NCBI GenBank assembly: GCA_012727415.1
Contig: JAAYHI010000023.1
Coordinates: forward strand, 1-41,709
Length of the DNA stretch: 41,709 nt
Source: Bacillota bacterium
GTDB lineage: Bacteria; Bacillota; Proteinivoracia; UBA4975
Reading direction: 5' to 3'
Shown here piece by piece: positions 32,977 to 40,733 of the stretch. The position numbers and the translations under genes were made by a program. Position 1 is the first letter of the stretch. Every line of letters begins with the position of its first letter. The notes beneath the pieces are model-generated. The model saw only the letters and a list, made by a program, of their open reading frames with translations, ran no database searches and had not been told where the DNA came from.

Positions 32977-34368
32977 ATGTTAGAAAAGTTTTTTAAGCTC
33001 AAGGAGCATGGCTCCAATGTCCGGACGGAAATAATCGCCGGTCTCACCACATTTATGACCATGGCCTACATCATTTTTGTTAACCCAAGCATTCTGTCTG
33101 TCGCCATTGACACCCCGAATGCCTTTGCGGCAATAACTACGGCCACAATCATTTCTGCTGCTTTTACAACGATTTTGATGGGCCTAGTCACCAATTATCC
33201 CTTTGCCCTGGCCAGCGGCATGGGCCTCAACGCCTTTTTCACATATTCCGTTGTCCTGGGGATAGAGGGTGCCACCTGGCAGGCTGCCCTGGGTGCAGTC
33301 CTGATTTCCGGGGTAGTCTTTGTGCTCCTTTCTGCCACCCGCTTGATTGGCTGGATTGACAGGGCCATCCCCGGCAGCTTGAAAAAAGCTGTTGCTGCCG
33401 GTATCGGGCTGTTCATTGCCTTAATTGGCTTTTTCGGCACAGGCTTAGTGGTTCCCAATGCAGATACAACTGTTGCCTTTGGCAATCTGCTCTCCCCACC
33501 AACATTACTAGCCCTGGTAGGCCTGATACTTACTGCAATCCTCATGGCCGCCAAAGTCCGGGGAGCCATCCTTCTTGGCATCCTCATCACGACAGTATTA
33601 GGCTGGTTTGTCCCCAGTGCTGCAGCCTATGAAGCTGGAGCTCCCTTTATCGGCTGGTTCTTTGGCTCTGACATTGCAACAGTAACGCCCATTCCTACAG
33701 GAATCAACAGCTTTGTGGAATTAAACGTGTTCAAGAACTTCCAGGCCCTGGGCGAAACTGCCTTTAAGTTCGACATAGCCGGAGCCCTTAAGCTCGGCTT
33801 CATCACCATCTTCGCCCTGCTTTTTGTCGACGTATTCGACACCATGGGCACTATCCTGGGCACCGGTGCCCGGGCTGGCTTCCTGGATGAAAAGGGCCGC
33901 CTGCCCAAGGTCAATAGTGTGATGCTGGTAGACGGTATCGGCACAATGTTTGGTGCCCTCATGGGAACTTCCACCGTCACTACCTATGTAGAGAGCACTG
34001 CAGGGGTTTCCGAAGGCGGCCGCACCGGCCTCACTGCAGTGGTGGTGGGCATCCTCTTCCTGCTGGCCCTCTTCTTCACTCCCCTGGCGGGCATGATTCC
34101 CACCCAGGCCACTGCTCCGGCTTTGATCATCGTCGGTGTCCTGATGATTGGTGCCGTCACCGGTATTAACTTCGAAGACTTTACCGCAGCCTTCCCCGCC
34201 TTCCTGACCATGGCCTTTATGCCCTTTACCTACAGTATTGCCAACGGTATCGCCATTGGCTTCATCTCCTACCCCATCATCAAGCTGGTTTCCGGCAAGG
34301 GCAAGGAAGTGCACTGGCTGGTATATGTTTTGGCAGTTGCCTCTATCATCCACTTTATAACCCTCTAA
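32977..34368 (+). CDS. pbuG: Guanine/hypoxanthine permease, AzgA/PbuG type
   Basis: A 463-residue transporter with about 12-14 membrane helices. The start motif RTEIIAGLTTFMTMAYIIFVNP and GMGLNAFFTY, FVDVFDTMGTILG and TSTVTTYVESTAG segments are hallmarks of the AzgA-like purine permease family. ATG 32977 follows AGGAGGG; an ATG four bases upstream stops after seven codons. The guanine riboswitch ahead of it fits a purine base importer repressed by its substrate. It has its own terminator, so it is separate from the pur operon. Confidence 0.93.
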   Translation: MLEKFFKLKEHGSNVRTEIIAGLTTFMTMAYIIFVNPSILSVAIDTPNAFAAITTATIISAAFTTILMGLVTNYPFALASGMGLNAFFTYSVVLGIEGATWQAALGAVLISGVVFVLLSATRLIGWIDRAIPGSLKKAVAAGIGLFIALIGFFGTGLVVPNADTTVAFGNLLSPPTLLALVGLILTAILMAAKVRGAILLGILITTVLGWFVPSAAAYEAGAPFIGWFFGSDIATVTPIPTGINSFVELNVFKNFQALGETAFKFDIAGALKLGFITIFALLFVDVFDTMGTILGTGARAGFLDEKGRLPKVNSVMLVDGIGTMFGALMGTSTVTTYVESTAGVSEGGRTGLTAVVVGILFLLALFFTPLAGMIPTQATAPALIIVGVLMIGAVTGINFEDFTAAFPAFLTMAFMPFTYSIANGIAIGFISYPIIKLVSGKGKEVHWLVYVLAVASIIHFITL

Positions 34369-34374
34369 AGACAG

Positions 34375-34396
34375 GGCCGGCGCAAGCCGGCCTTTT
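34375..34396 (+). terminator. Intrinsic terminator of pbuG
   Basis: GGCCGGC, loop GCAA, GCCGGCC, followed by TTTT: a perfect 7-bp GC stem with a stable tetraloop, 7 bases after the pbuG stop. Confidence 0.93.
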
Positions 34397-34432
34397 CCAT
34401 GTACTCCAGCAGCAAAAAATTCATCACCGGGT

Positions 34433-34461
34433 TTGACATCTCTCCCCGGCAGGGGTATGAT
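34433..34461 (+). promoter_or_regulatory. Promoter of the pur operon
   Basis: A perfect TTGACA (34433-34438), 17 bases and TATGAT (34456-34461). The predicted start lies about 15 bases before the aptamer. No PurBox-like repeats noticed. Confidence 0.8.
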
Positions 34462-34483
34462 GGAGGTGCAAATTGAATAGCAG

Positions 34484-34549
34484 CTCGTATAATCCCGGGA
34501 ATAAGGCTCGGGAGCTCTACCAGGCAACCGTAAATTGTCTGACTACGGG
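34484..34549 (+). promoter_or_regulatory. Purine riboswitch aptamer, guanine class, upstream of purE
   Basis: P1 is CTCGTA (34484-34489) with TACGGG (34544-34549). The P3 arm (CAGGCAACCGTAAATTGTCTG) is identical to the one before pbuG. The ligand-reading base is again C (GACTACG), so guanine or hypoxanthine is expected to repress purine synthesis. Two extra hairpins (GTACC/GGTAC at 34556-34586 and GCTGCC/GGCGGC at 34589-34604) separate the aptamer from the terminator. Confidence 0.95.
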
Positions 34550-34618
34550 GAAAGTGTACCTAGGGTCATATTGATCCAAGTGGTACAGGCTGCCATCAGG
34601 CGGCTACACCGAAGGGAT

Positions 34619-34670
34619 AAAAGCCCAGGCGGGTAGGTTTCTTACCGTAACCTACCGCGCTTGGGCTTTT
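34619..34670 (+). terminator. Riboswitch terminator upstream of purE
   Basis: A long stem: AAAAGCCCA with TGGGCTTTT outside and GGGTAGGTT with AACCTACC inside, ending in TTTT. It lies 30 bases before the purE ATG and about 70 bases after the aptamer. Confidence 0.85.
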
Positions 34671-34699
34671 CATTTTGTCAAAAAACAGGAGGTGCTGTG

Positions 34700-35197
34700 A
34701 TGGAAGTGGCAATTATTATGGGCAGTGATTCCGATTGGCCCAGGCTGGAGGCAGCCTGGGAACTGCTGCGAGGTTTTGGCATTGAAGTGGGGGTGAGGAT
34801 ATTATCCGCCCACCGCTCTCCCGAAGATTGTGTTCGCTTTGTGCAGCAAGCTGAAGGGGCGGGGGTGCAGGTCTTTATTGCGGCAGCAGGCCTGGCTGCC
34901 CATCTCCCCGGAGTGGTGGCGGCCCATACCCAGCGGCCGGTGATAGGGCTGCCCTTAGCTGCAGGCCCCCTCCAGGGCCAGGACGCACTGTATTCGGTGG
35001 TGCAGATGCCCCCGGGGGTTCCCGTAGCCACAGTGGGCATAGACAATGCCCGCAACGCCGCCCTCCTGGCTGCAGAAATACTCGCCCTGGGGGACAGAAG
35101 GTTGGCGGACAAGCTCAAGGCTTACCGGCAAGATCTCCGGCGCCAGGTTCTGGCCCGGGACGGGCAACTGCAGGAGGAATTGGAGGCAAGAGCATGA
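34700..35197 (+). CDS. purE: 5-(carboxyamino)imidazole ribonucleotide mutase PurE
   Basis: A 165-residue PurE, moving the carboxyl group to form CAIR in purine synthesis. MGSDSDW, SAHRSPED, AGLAAHLPGVVA and QMPPGVPVATV are class I signatures. ATG 34700 has AGGAGGT 7 bases upstream; an ATG-type start at 34661 is within the terminator and not used. purK, the usual class I partner, is not next to it; purB follows directly with an ATGA overlap. Some anaerobes are believed to lack purK and rely on high CO2, which may apply. Confidence 0.96.
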   Translation: MEVAIIMGSDSDWPRLEAAWELLRGFGIEVGVRILSAHRSPEDCVRFVQQAEGAGVQVFIAAAGLAAHLPGVVAAHTQRPVIGLPLAAGPLQGQDALYSVVQMPPGVPVATVGIDNARNAALLAAEILALGDRRLADKLKAYRQDLRRQVLARDGQLQEELEARA

Positions 35198-36498
35198 TTG
35201 AGCGCTACAGCCGCCGGGAAATGGCGGCGATCTGGAGTGAGGAAAACAGGTATCGCCTGTGGCTGGAAATTGAAATCCTGGCTTGTGAAGCCTGGTCCCG
35301 CCTGGGCCGCATCCCTCCTGAGGAGGTGGCAAAAATCCGCAGGGCTGCCCGGTTTGACTGTCAGCGGATTGCCCAGCTGGAGGCCAGCACCCGCCACGAT
35401 GTGGTGGCCTTTACCCGCTGCGTCGCCGAGAGCCTGGGCCCCGAGTCCCGCTACATCCATTACGGCCCTACTTCCCATGATGTGGTGGATACCGCCCTCA
35501 GTTGCCAGTTGGTCCAGGCTGTGGACATCCTCGATGAGGGCCTGGCGGGGCTGCTGGCAGTCCTCAGGTCTCAGGCCAATAAATACCGGCACACCCTCAT
35601 GATGGGCCGCACTCACGGGGTCCATGCCGAGGTGACCACCCTGGGCCTGAAATTTGCCCTGTGGTATCAGGAGTTTTTGCGCCAGCGGCGGCGGCTGGCC
35701 CAGGCCCGCCAAGAGGTTGCGGTGGGCAAGCTCTCGGGGGCGGTGGGCAGTTTCGCTAATATTCCCCCGGAAATAGAGGAGTATGTGTGCGCGCATTTAG
35801 GGCTAAAGCCTGCCCCGGTGGCCACCCAGGTGCTGCAGCGGGATCGCCATGCCGTCTTGCTGAGCGTGCTGGCCCTTATCGCTGCCTCCATCGAGAAGGT
35901 GGCTTTGGAAATCCGCAACCTCCAGCGCACTGAGACCAGAGAGGTGGAAGAGCCTTTCTATGCCGGGCAAAAGGGGTCCTCGGCCATGCCCCACAAGCGC
36001 AATCCTGTCACCTGCGAGCAATTGTGCGGCCTGGCCAGGATTTTGCGGGGCAACAGCCAGGCGGCATTGGAGAACGTCGCCTTATGGCATGAGCGGGATA
36101 TTTCTCACTCTTCGGTGGAGCGGATCATCCTTCCTGACAGCACCATCCTCGTCGACTATATGCTGCATCAACTGACCAGAGTGGTGCGGGACCTGCAGGT
36201 CTATCCCCGGCACATGGCGGCCAACATCGGCTTGTCCCGGGGCTTGAGTTTCTCGGGAGCTGTGCTTCTGGCCCTGGTGGATAAGGGAATGACCCGGGAG
36301 CAGGCCTACGATCTGGTGCAAGGGGCTGCCATGGAGGTATGGCAGGAGGGGGGCAATTTTCGGGAGGCCCTGGAGCAAATCGCGGGGAAGGTTTTGTCCA
36401 CCGTGGAACTGGATGAAATCTTTAATTATAAAGACCTGCTGGCCCAAGTAGACATAATCCTGGCCCGGGCAGGCATAGGGGATGGGGAGAATGCATAA
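35194..36498 (+). CDS. purB: Adenylosuccinate lyase PurB
   Basis: A 434-residue PurB, which cleaves SAICAR to AICAR and adenylosuccinate to AMP. The superfamily signature SSAMPHKRNP is at about residues 261-270. TSHDVVDTA and MMGRTHGVHAE carry the other active-site regions, and the length is typical. It overlaps purE by four bases and purC by eight, so the three are tightly coupled. The first residues (IERYSRREMAAIWSEENRY) are the usual N-terminus. No anomaly. Confidence 0.98.
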   Translation: MIERYSRREMAAIWSEENRYRLWLEIEILACEAWSRLGRIPPEEVAKIRRAARFDCQRIAQLEASTRHDVVAFTRCVAESLGPESRYIHYGPTSHDVVDTALSCQLVQAVDILDEGLAGLLAVLRSQANKYRHTLMMGRTHGVHAEVTTLGLKFALWYQEFLRQRRRLAQARQEVAVGKLSGAVGSFANIPPEIEEYVCAHLGLKPAPVATQVLQRDRHAVLLSVLALIAASIEKVALEIRNLQRTETREVEEPFYAGQKGSSAMPHKRNPVTCEQLCGLARILRGNSQAALENVALWHERDISHSSVERIILPDSTILVDYMLHQLTRVVRDLQVYPRHMAANIGLSRGLSFSGAVLLALVDKGMTREQAYDLVQGAAMEVWQEGGNFREALEQIAGKVLSTVELDEIFNYKDLLAQVDIILARAGIGDGENA

Positions 36499-37207
36499 AA
36501 AAGAATTGTTGCATGCAGGTAAGGTAAAGGCCATTTGGGCCACCGCCGATCCGGATCTATGCATTGCCGAGTTCAGCGACCGGATAACCGCTGGCGACGG
36601 GCTGAAAAAAGCGGATTTGCCCGGCAAGGGCCGGCTGCTGAACCAAATATCTGCACTGCTTTTTACCCGCCTGGCAGAGGCAGGAGTGCCCAGCCATTTT
36701 ATCCGGACCCTGGGGGATAATGCCATGCTGGTGAGAAAGGCCCAGCTGCTGCCCCTGGAAGTGATTGTCCGCAACCGCACCGCCGGCAGCATCTGCCGCC
36801 GCCTCGGCCTGGGGCCAAATATTAGGATTGAGCCGCCCCTGGTGGAGTTTTACTACAAGAACGACGCCCTGCATGATCCCCTGCTCACCCGGGACCACAT
36901 TGCCATGCTGGCCCTGGTCACTGCCGGGGAATATGAGGAGATTAAAGAGCAGGCATTGGCTGTAAACCAGGTGCTCCGCAAGACCTTTGCCGAAGCAGGC
37001 CTGGAACTGGTGGACTTTAAACTGGAGTTTGGCCGCGCCCAGGGGAGCATTCTTCTCATTGACGAAATCTCCCCTGATACTTGCCGGCTGTGGATACAGG
37101 GAACCACCGCCAGCCTGGACAAGGACCGCTTCCGCAATGACTCAGGGGATGTGCTGGCAGGTTACCGGGAAGTGCTGCAACGCCTCCAGGGGACAGCAAA
37201 ACAGTGA
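36491..37207 (+). CDS. purC: SAICAR synthase PurC
   Basis: A 238-residue PurC, joining aspartate to CAIR with ATP. HAGKVKAIWAT replaces the usual GKAK-xxY start motif in recognisable form; EVIVRNRTAGS and LVDFKLEFGR carry substrate and ATP-site residues. I chose ATG 36491, which matches the family start and has AGGGG 9 bases upstream; ATG 36482 is in frame but too close to that site. It overlaps the end of purB. purL starts 14 bases later, with no purS or purQ between. Confidence 0.95.
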   Translation: MHKKELLHAGKVKAIWATADPDLCIAEFSDRITAGDGLKKADLPGKGRLLNQISALLFTRLAEAGVPSHFIRTLGDNAMLVRKAQLLPLEVIVRNRTAGSICRRLGLGPNIRIEPPLVEFYYKNDALHDPLLTRDHIAMLALVTAGEYEEIKEQALAVNQVLRKTFAEAGLELVDFKLEFGRAQGSILLIDEISPDTCRLWIQGTTASLDKDRFRNDSGDVLAGYREVLQRLQGTAKQ

Positions 37208-37221
37208 AGGGAGAAGGGGAA

Positions 37222-39372
37222 ATGAAGAAATGGCAAATGCATGGCCTCACCCCGGAAGAATACCAGGCAATTCAGCAACAGATGGGCAGGGAGCCCAACG
37301 ATTTGGAACTGACCCTCTTTGGCGTCATGTGGTCAGAACATTGCAGCTACAAGCATACTCGCCACTTGCTGCAGCAATTGCCCAGTCAGGGGCCCCTGGT
37401 GGTGCAGGGCCCCGGGGAAAATGCCGGCGTCATCAAAGCCGGAGAGGGTTTGGGGGTGGCCTTTAAGATTGAAAGCCACAACCACCCTTCTGCTGTTGAC
37501 CCCTTTCAGGGAGCAGCCACCGGCGTCGGCGGCATTGTCCGGGATGTGGTCAGCATGGGAGCAAGGCCCATTGCCCTGCTCAATTCCCTGCGCCTGGGGC
37601 CCCTGGACAACGAGCACAACCGTTGGCTGTTGCAGGGCATAGTGGGGGGAATGGCAGCATACGGCAACTTCCTGGAAGTGCCCACAGTGGGAGGCGAGAT
37701 TTACTTTGCTTCCTGTTACAGCAATAACCCCCTGGTCAATGCCATGTGTATTGGGCTGGTGCCCCTCAAGAGCATGCTAAAAGGCACTGCCGCCGGCAGC
37801 GGCAACCGGGTACTGGCAGTCGGTGCCCCCACAGGCAGGGAAGGCATTGCCGGAGCTGCCTTTGCCTCGGCAGAATTGGCTGCCGCCACTGCCCCCGCAG
37901 CTTCCGAAATGCAGGTGGGGGATCCCCGGGCGGGCAAGGCCTTGATGGAAGCCTGCCTTGAACTGGCGGGCCTTGAAGAGGTTGTTGGCATCCAGGACAT
38001 GGGGGCTGCCGGCCTCACTTCTTCCAGCTGTGAGATGGCCTACCGCGGCGGCTGCGGCATTGAGCTGGAATTGTCCCTGGTGCCCACCAAGGAAGAGGGA
38101 ATTACACCCCTGGAGTTAATGCTTTCGGAATCTCAGGAGCGGATGCTGGTGGTGGTTAAGCCCGACGGCGTTGAGAAAGTGCAGGCAATCTTCCGCCGCC
38201 ACGGCCTGGAGGCAGCCGCCATTGGCCAGGTGACGGAAGGCAGGGATTTAGTGCTGCTGTGGCAGGGAGAAGAAGTGGGCCGCATTCCTGCGGCCGCCCT
38301 GGCTGCCGGCGTCCCCCGCCGCAATCCGCCCCTGGAAAAGCCGGAACCTGCTCCATGGCCTGCCAATTGGGCGGACATGCCTGAACCGGAATATGAGGAG
38401 GCTCTCCTCACCCTGCTGGCCAGCCCAAATATCTGCAGCCGGGCTGCCCTGTGGACTCATTTTGACCAGGCGGGTGGCTGCACTGTCCAGGGACCCGGGG
38501 CCAGTGCGGCTGTGCTGCGACTGCCGGGAAAAAAGGGAATAGCTGTTGCCATCGACTGCAACAGCAACTACTGTGCCCTGGACCCCCGGGAAGGGACCAA
38601 GAGAGCTGTGGCCGAAGCTGCCCGCAATGTGGCCTGCACGGGAGCGAGACCGGCTGCCATTACCAATTGCCTCAACTTCCCCAGCCCGGAAGTTCCGGAG
38701 CAGTACTGGGCTTTGTCCGAGTCAATTCAGGGAATGGCGGAGGCCTGCCGCGCCCTGGAGACCCCGGTGGTGAGCGGCAATGTCAGCTTGTATAACGAAG
38801 GGGGAGGGGTGGCGATTAACCCCACCCCTGTCATCGGCATGGTGGGCCTGCTGGAGGATGCAAAAAAGGCATGCATCATCGCCCCTGAGAGGGGTCAGAT
38901 CCTGGTGCTGTTGGGCAAAATCCAGGCCCTGCCCGGGGGCAGTGAATACTTCGGCCTCCGCAGCGGCCCGGTGCCGACAGTGGATTTACAGCTGGAGGCT
39001 GCTTTATGCCGGCTGTTGCCCCAGGCGATCTCTGCCGGGACAGTAAAGGCAGCCCACGACGTCAGTGAAGGGGGCATCGCCGTCACCCTGGCGGAAATGG
39101 CCCTTGCCGGCGATGTGGGCATAGAAATAGCAGTGCCGGAAGCTGTGCGCCCTGACTTCTGGTTGTTTGCCGAATCCCCCGGGGCGGTAGTGGCCGCCCT
39201 GGAAGAGGCGGAGCTGGACAAGTTAAGGTCGCTGGCCGGGAGAGAGGGCGTCCCCCTGGCGGTATTGGGCAAGGTGGGAGGCAAGGAGTTTGTCCTCGGG
39301 GACTTAATCCGCCTGCCCCTCATCCGGCTCTCCGAGGCCTGGACAGGACCATTGCCCCAGGTGATGCCATGA
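37222..39372 (+). CDS. purL: FGAM synthase large subunit PurL (small-type)
   Basis: A 716-residue PurL of the Gram-positive type, which aminates FGAR to FGAM. WSEHCSYKH near residue 35, ESHNHPSAVDPFQGAATGVG and GARPIALLNSL are the ATP/substrate signatures, and the second half repeats the domain (NEGGGVAINPTPV). This form has no glutaminase domain and normally needs PurQ and PurS. Neither gene lies in the usual place between purC and purL. ATG 37222 is preceded by GGAGAAGGGG; GTG 37204, six codons earlier, overlaps purC and is less likely. Stop overlaps the purF ATG. Confidence 0.96.
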   Translation: MKKWQMHGLTPEEYQAIQQQMGREPNDLELTLFGVMWSEHCSYKHTRHLLQQLPSQGPLVVQGPGENAGVIKAGEGLGVAFKIESHNHPSAVDPFQGAATGVGGIVRDVVSMGARPIALLNSLRLGPLDNEHNRWLLQGIVGGMAAYGNFLEVPTVGGEIYFASCYSNNPLVNAMCIGLVPLKSMLKGTAAGSGNRVLAVGAPTGREGIAGAAFASAELAAATAPAASEMQVGDPRAGKALMEACLELAGLEEVVGIQDMGAAGLTSSSCEMAYRGGCGIELELSLVPTKEEGITPLELMLSESQERMLVVVKPDGVEKVQAIFRRHGLEAAAIGQVTEGRDLVLLWQGEEVGRIPAAALAAGVPRRNPPLEKPEPAPWPANWADMPEPEYEEALLTLLASPNICSRAALWTHFDQAGGCTVQGPGASAAVLRLPGKKGIAVAIDCNSNYCALDPREGTKRAVAEAARNVACTGARPAAITNCLNFPSPEVPEQYWALSESIQGMAEACRALETPVVSGNVSLYNEGGGVAINPTPVIGMVGLLEDAKKACIIAPERGQILVLLGKIQALPGGSEYFGLRSGPVPTVDLQLEAALCRLLPQAISAGTVKAAHDVSEGGIAVTLAEMALAGDVGIEIAVPEAVRPDFWLFAESPGAVVAALEEAELDKLRSLAGREGVPLAVLGKVGGKEFVLGDLIRLPLIRLSEAWTGPLPQVMP

Positions 39373-40733
39373 ACAGGCCCATCCATGAGGAGTGTGGCAT
39401 CTTTGGCATCTGGCTGCCAGGCAGAGAGGCGGTATCCACGGCTCTTACCGGCCTCATTGCTCTCCAGCATCGGGGCCAGGAAAGCGCCGGCATCAGCTGG
39501 AGCCAGCAAGGGGAACTGCTGGAAAAGCGGGGCATGGGGCTGGTAGAGGATGTCTTCGGCAGTTTTGATTACCGGACTGTGCCTGCCCATGCCGCCATCG
39601 GCCATGTGCGCTATTCCACCATGGGCAAGTCCTCTCTGGTCAACGCCCAGCCCTTGACCTTCTCCAGCCGCATGGGCCCGCTGGCCCTGGCCCATAACGG
39701 CAATCTGGTCAACGCCCCGGCCATACGCACTCAGTTGGAACAGCAGGGGTCAATTTTCCAAACCAGCTCCGACCTGGAGGTGGTGGCCCATTTGCTGGCC
39801 AGAGCAACCACTACAGACCTGGACAGGGCTCTGGTTTCTGCCCTCGGCCAGGTGCGGGGAGCCTATGCCCTTCTCATCCTCACCCCCCAGCGCTTGCTGG
39901 CTGTCCGGGATCCCAATGGCATTCGCCCCTTGGTATTGGGCAAGTTCAGGGGCGGCTGGGTGGCAGCTTCCGAAACCTGCGCCCTGGACACAGTGGGGGC
40001 AGAATTTGTCCGGGAGGTGGAACCCGGGGAGATGGTGTCTATGAGCAACAGAGGGCTGGAATCTGTTCCTTTGTTTCCCCCCCGCCAACACGCTTTCTGT
40101 ATTTTTGAGTTTATCTATTTTGCCCGTCCTGACAGTGTCTTTATGGGCCGCAATGTCCACATGGTGCGTCGGGAACTGGGCCGGGCCCTGGCCCGGGAGG
40201 CCCCTGCAGAGGCAGATATTGTAACCGGTGTTCCTGATTCCAGCCTGTCAGCGGCAGCAGGCTATGCCGAGGCAGCGGGGCTGCCCTATGAGACAGGCCT
40301 CATTCGCAACCGCTACCTGGGCAGGACTTTTATCCGCCCCTGCCAGCAGCAACGGGACCTGGGGGTGGCTCTCAAGCTCAATCCCATCCGGGGAGTGGTG
40401 GCAGGCAAGAGGGTTGTCCTCGTCGATGATTCTCTTATCAGGGGGACCACCAGCCTGCGCATAGTGCAGCTGCTGAAAGAAGCGGGAGCCAGGGAAGTGC
40501 ACCTGCGGATAGCATCTCCCCCCATTGCCTTCAGCTGTGGCCTCGGCATCGATACCAAGGATGACCTGGTGGCTGCCAGGATGGGTCCCGGGGAGATTCG
40601 GGAATACGTCGGTGCCGACAGCCTGGAATTTCTATCCCCGGAAGGAATGGTGGCAGCTACAGGCTTCAATGCCAAGCAACTTTGCCTCGGCTGTTTTCTC
40701 GGCAATCATCCAATAAGGAGAGTAGAGAGATGA
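39369..40733 (+). CDS. purF: Amidophosphoribosyltransferase PurF
   Basis: A 454-residue PurF, which makes phosphoribosylamine from PRPP and glutamine. An 8-residue propeptide precedes the catalytic Cys9 (EECGIFGIW). GHVRYSTMG, the NGNLVN loop and the DLEVVAHLL region of the glutaminase domain are intact. The PRPP loop VVLVDDSLIRGTTS is clear. Late cysteines (FSCGLGID and LCLGCFLG) fit the iron-sulfur-containing Bacillus-type enzyme. It overlaps purL and purM by ATGA-type junctions. Its intact glutaminase contrasts with GuaA. Confidence 0.97.
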   Translation: MNRPIHEECGIFGIWLPGREAVSTALTGLIALQHRGQESAGISWSQQGELLEKRGMGLVEDVFGSFDYRTVPAHAAIGHVRYSTMGKSSLVNAQPLTFSSRMGPLALAHNGNLVNAPAIRTQLEQQGSIFQTSSDLEVVAHLLARATTTDLDRALVSALGQVRGAYALLILTPQRLLAVRDPNGIRPLVLGKFRGGWVAASETCALDTVGAEFVREVEPGEMVSMSNRGLESVPLFPPRQHAFCIFEFIYFARPDSVFMGRNVHMVRRELGRALAREAPAEADIVTGVPDSSLSAAAGYAEAAGLPYETGLIRNRYLGRTFIRPCQQQRDLGVALKLNPIRGVVAGKRVVLVDDSLIRGTTSLRIVQLLKEAGAREVHLRIASPPIAFSCGLGIDTKDDLVAARMGPGEIREYVGADSLEFLSPEGMVAATGFNAKQLCLGCFLGNHPIRRVER

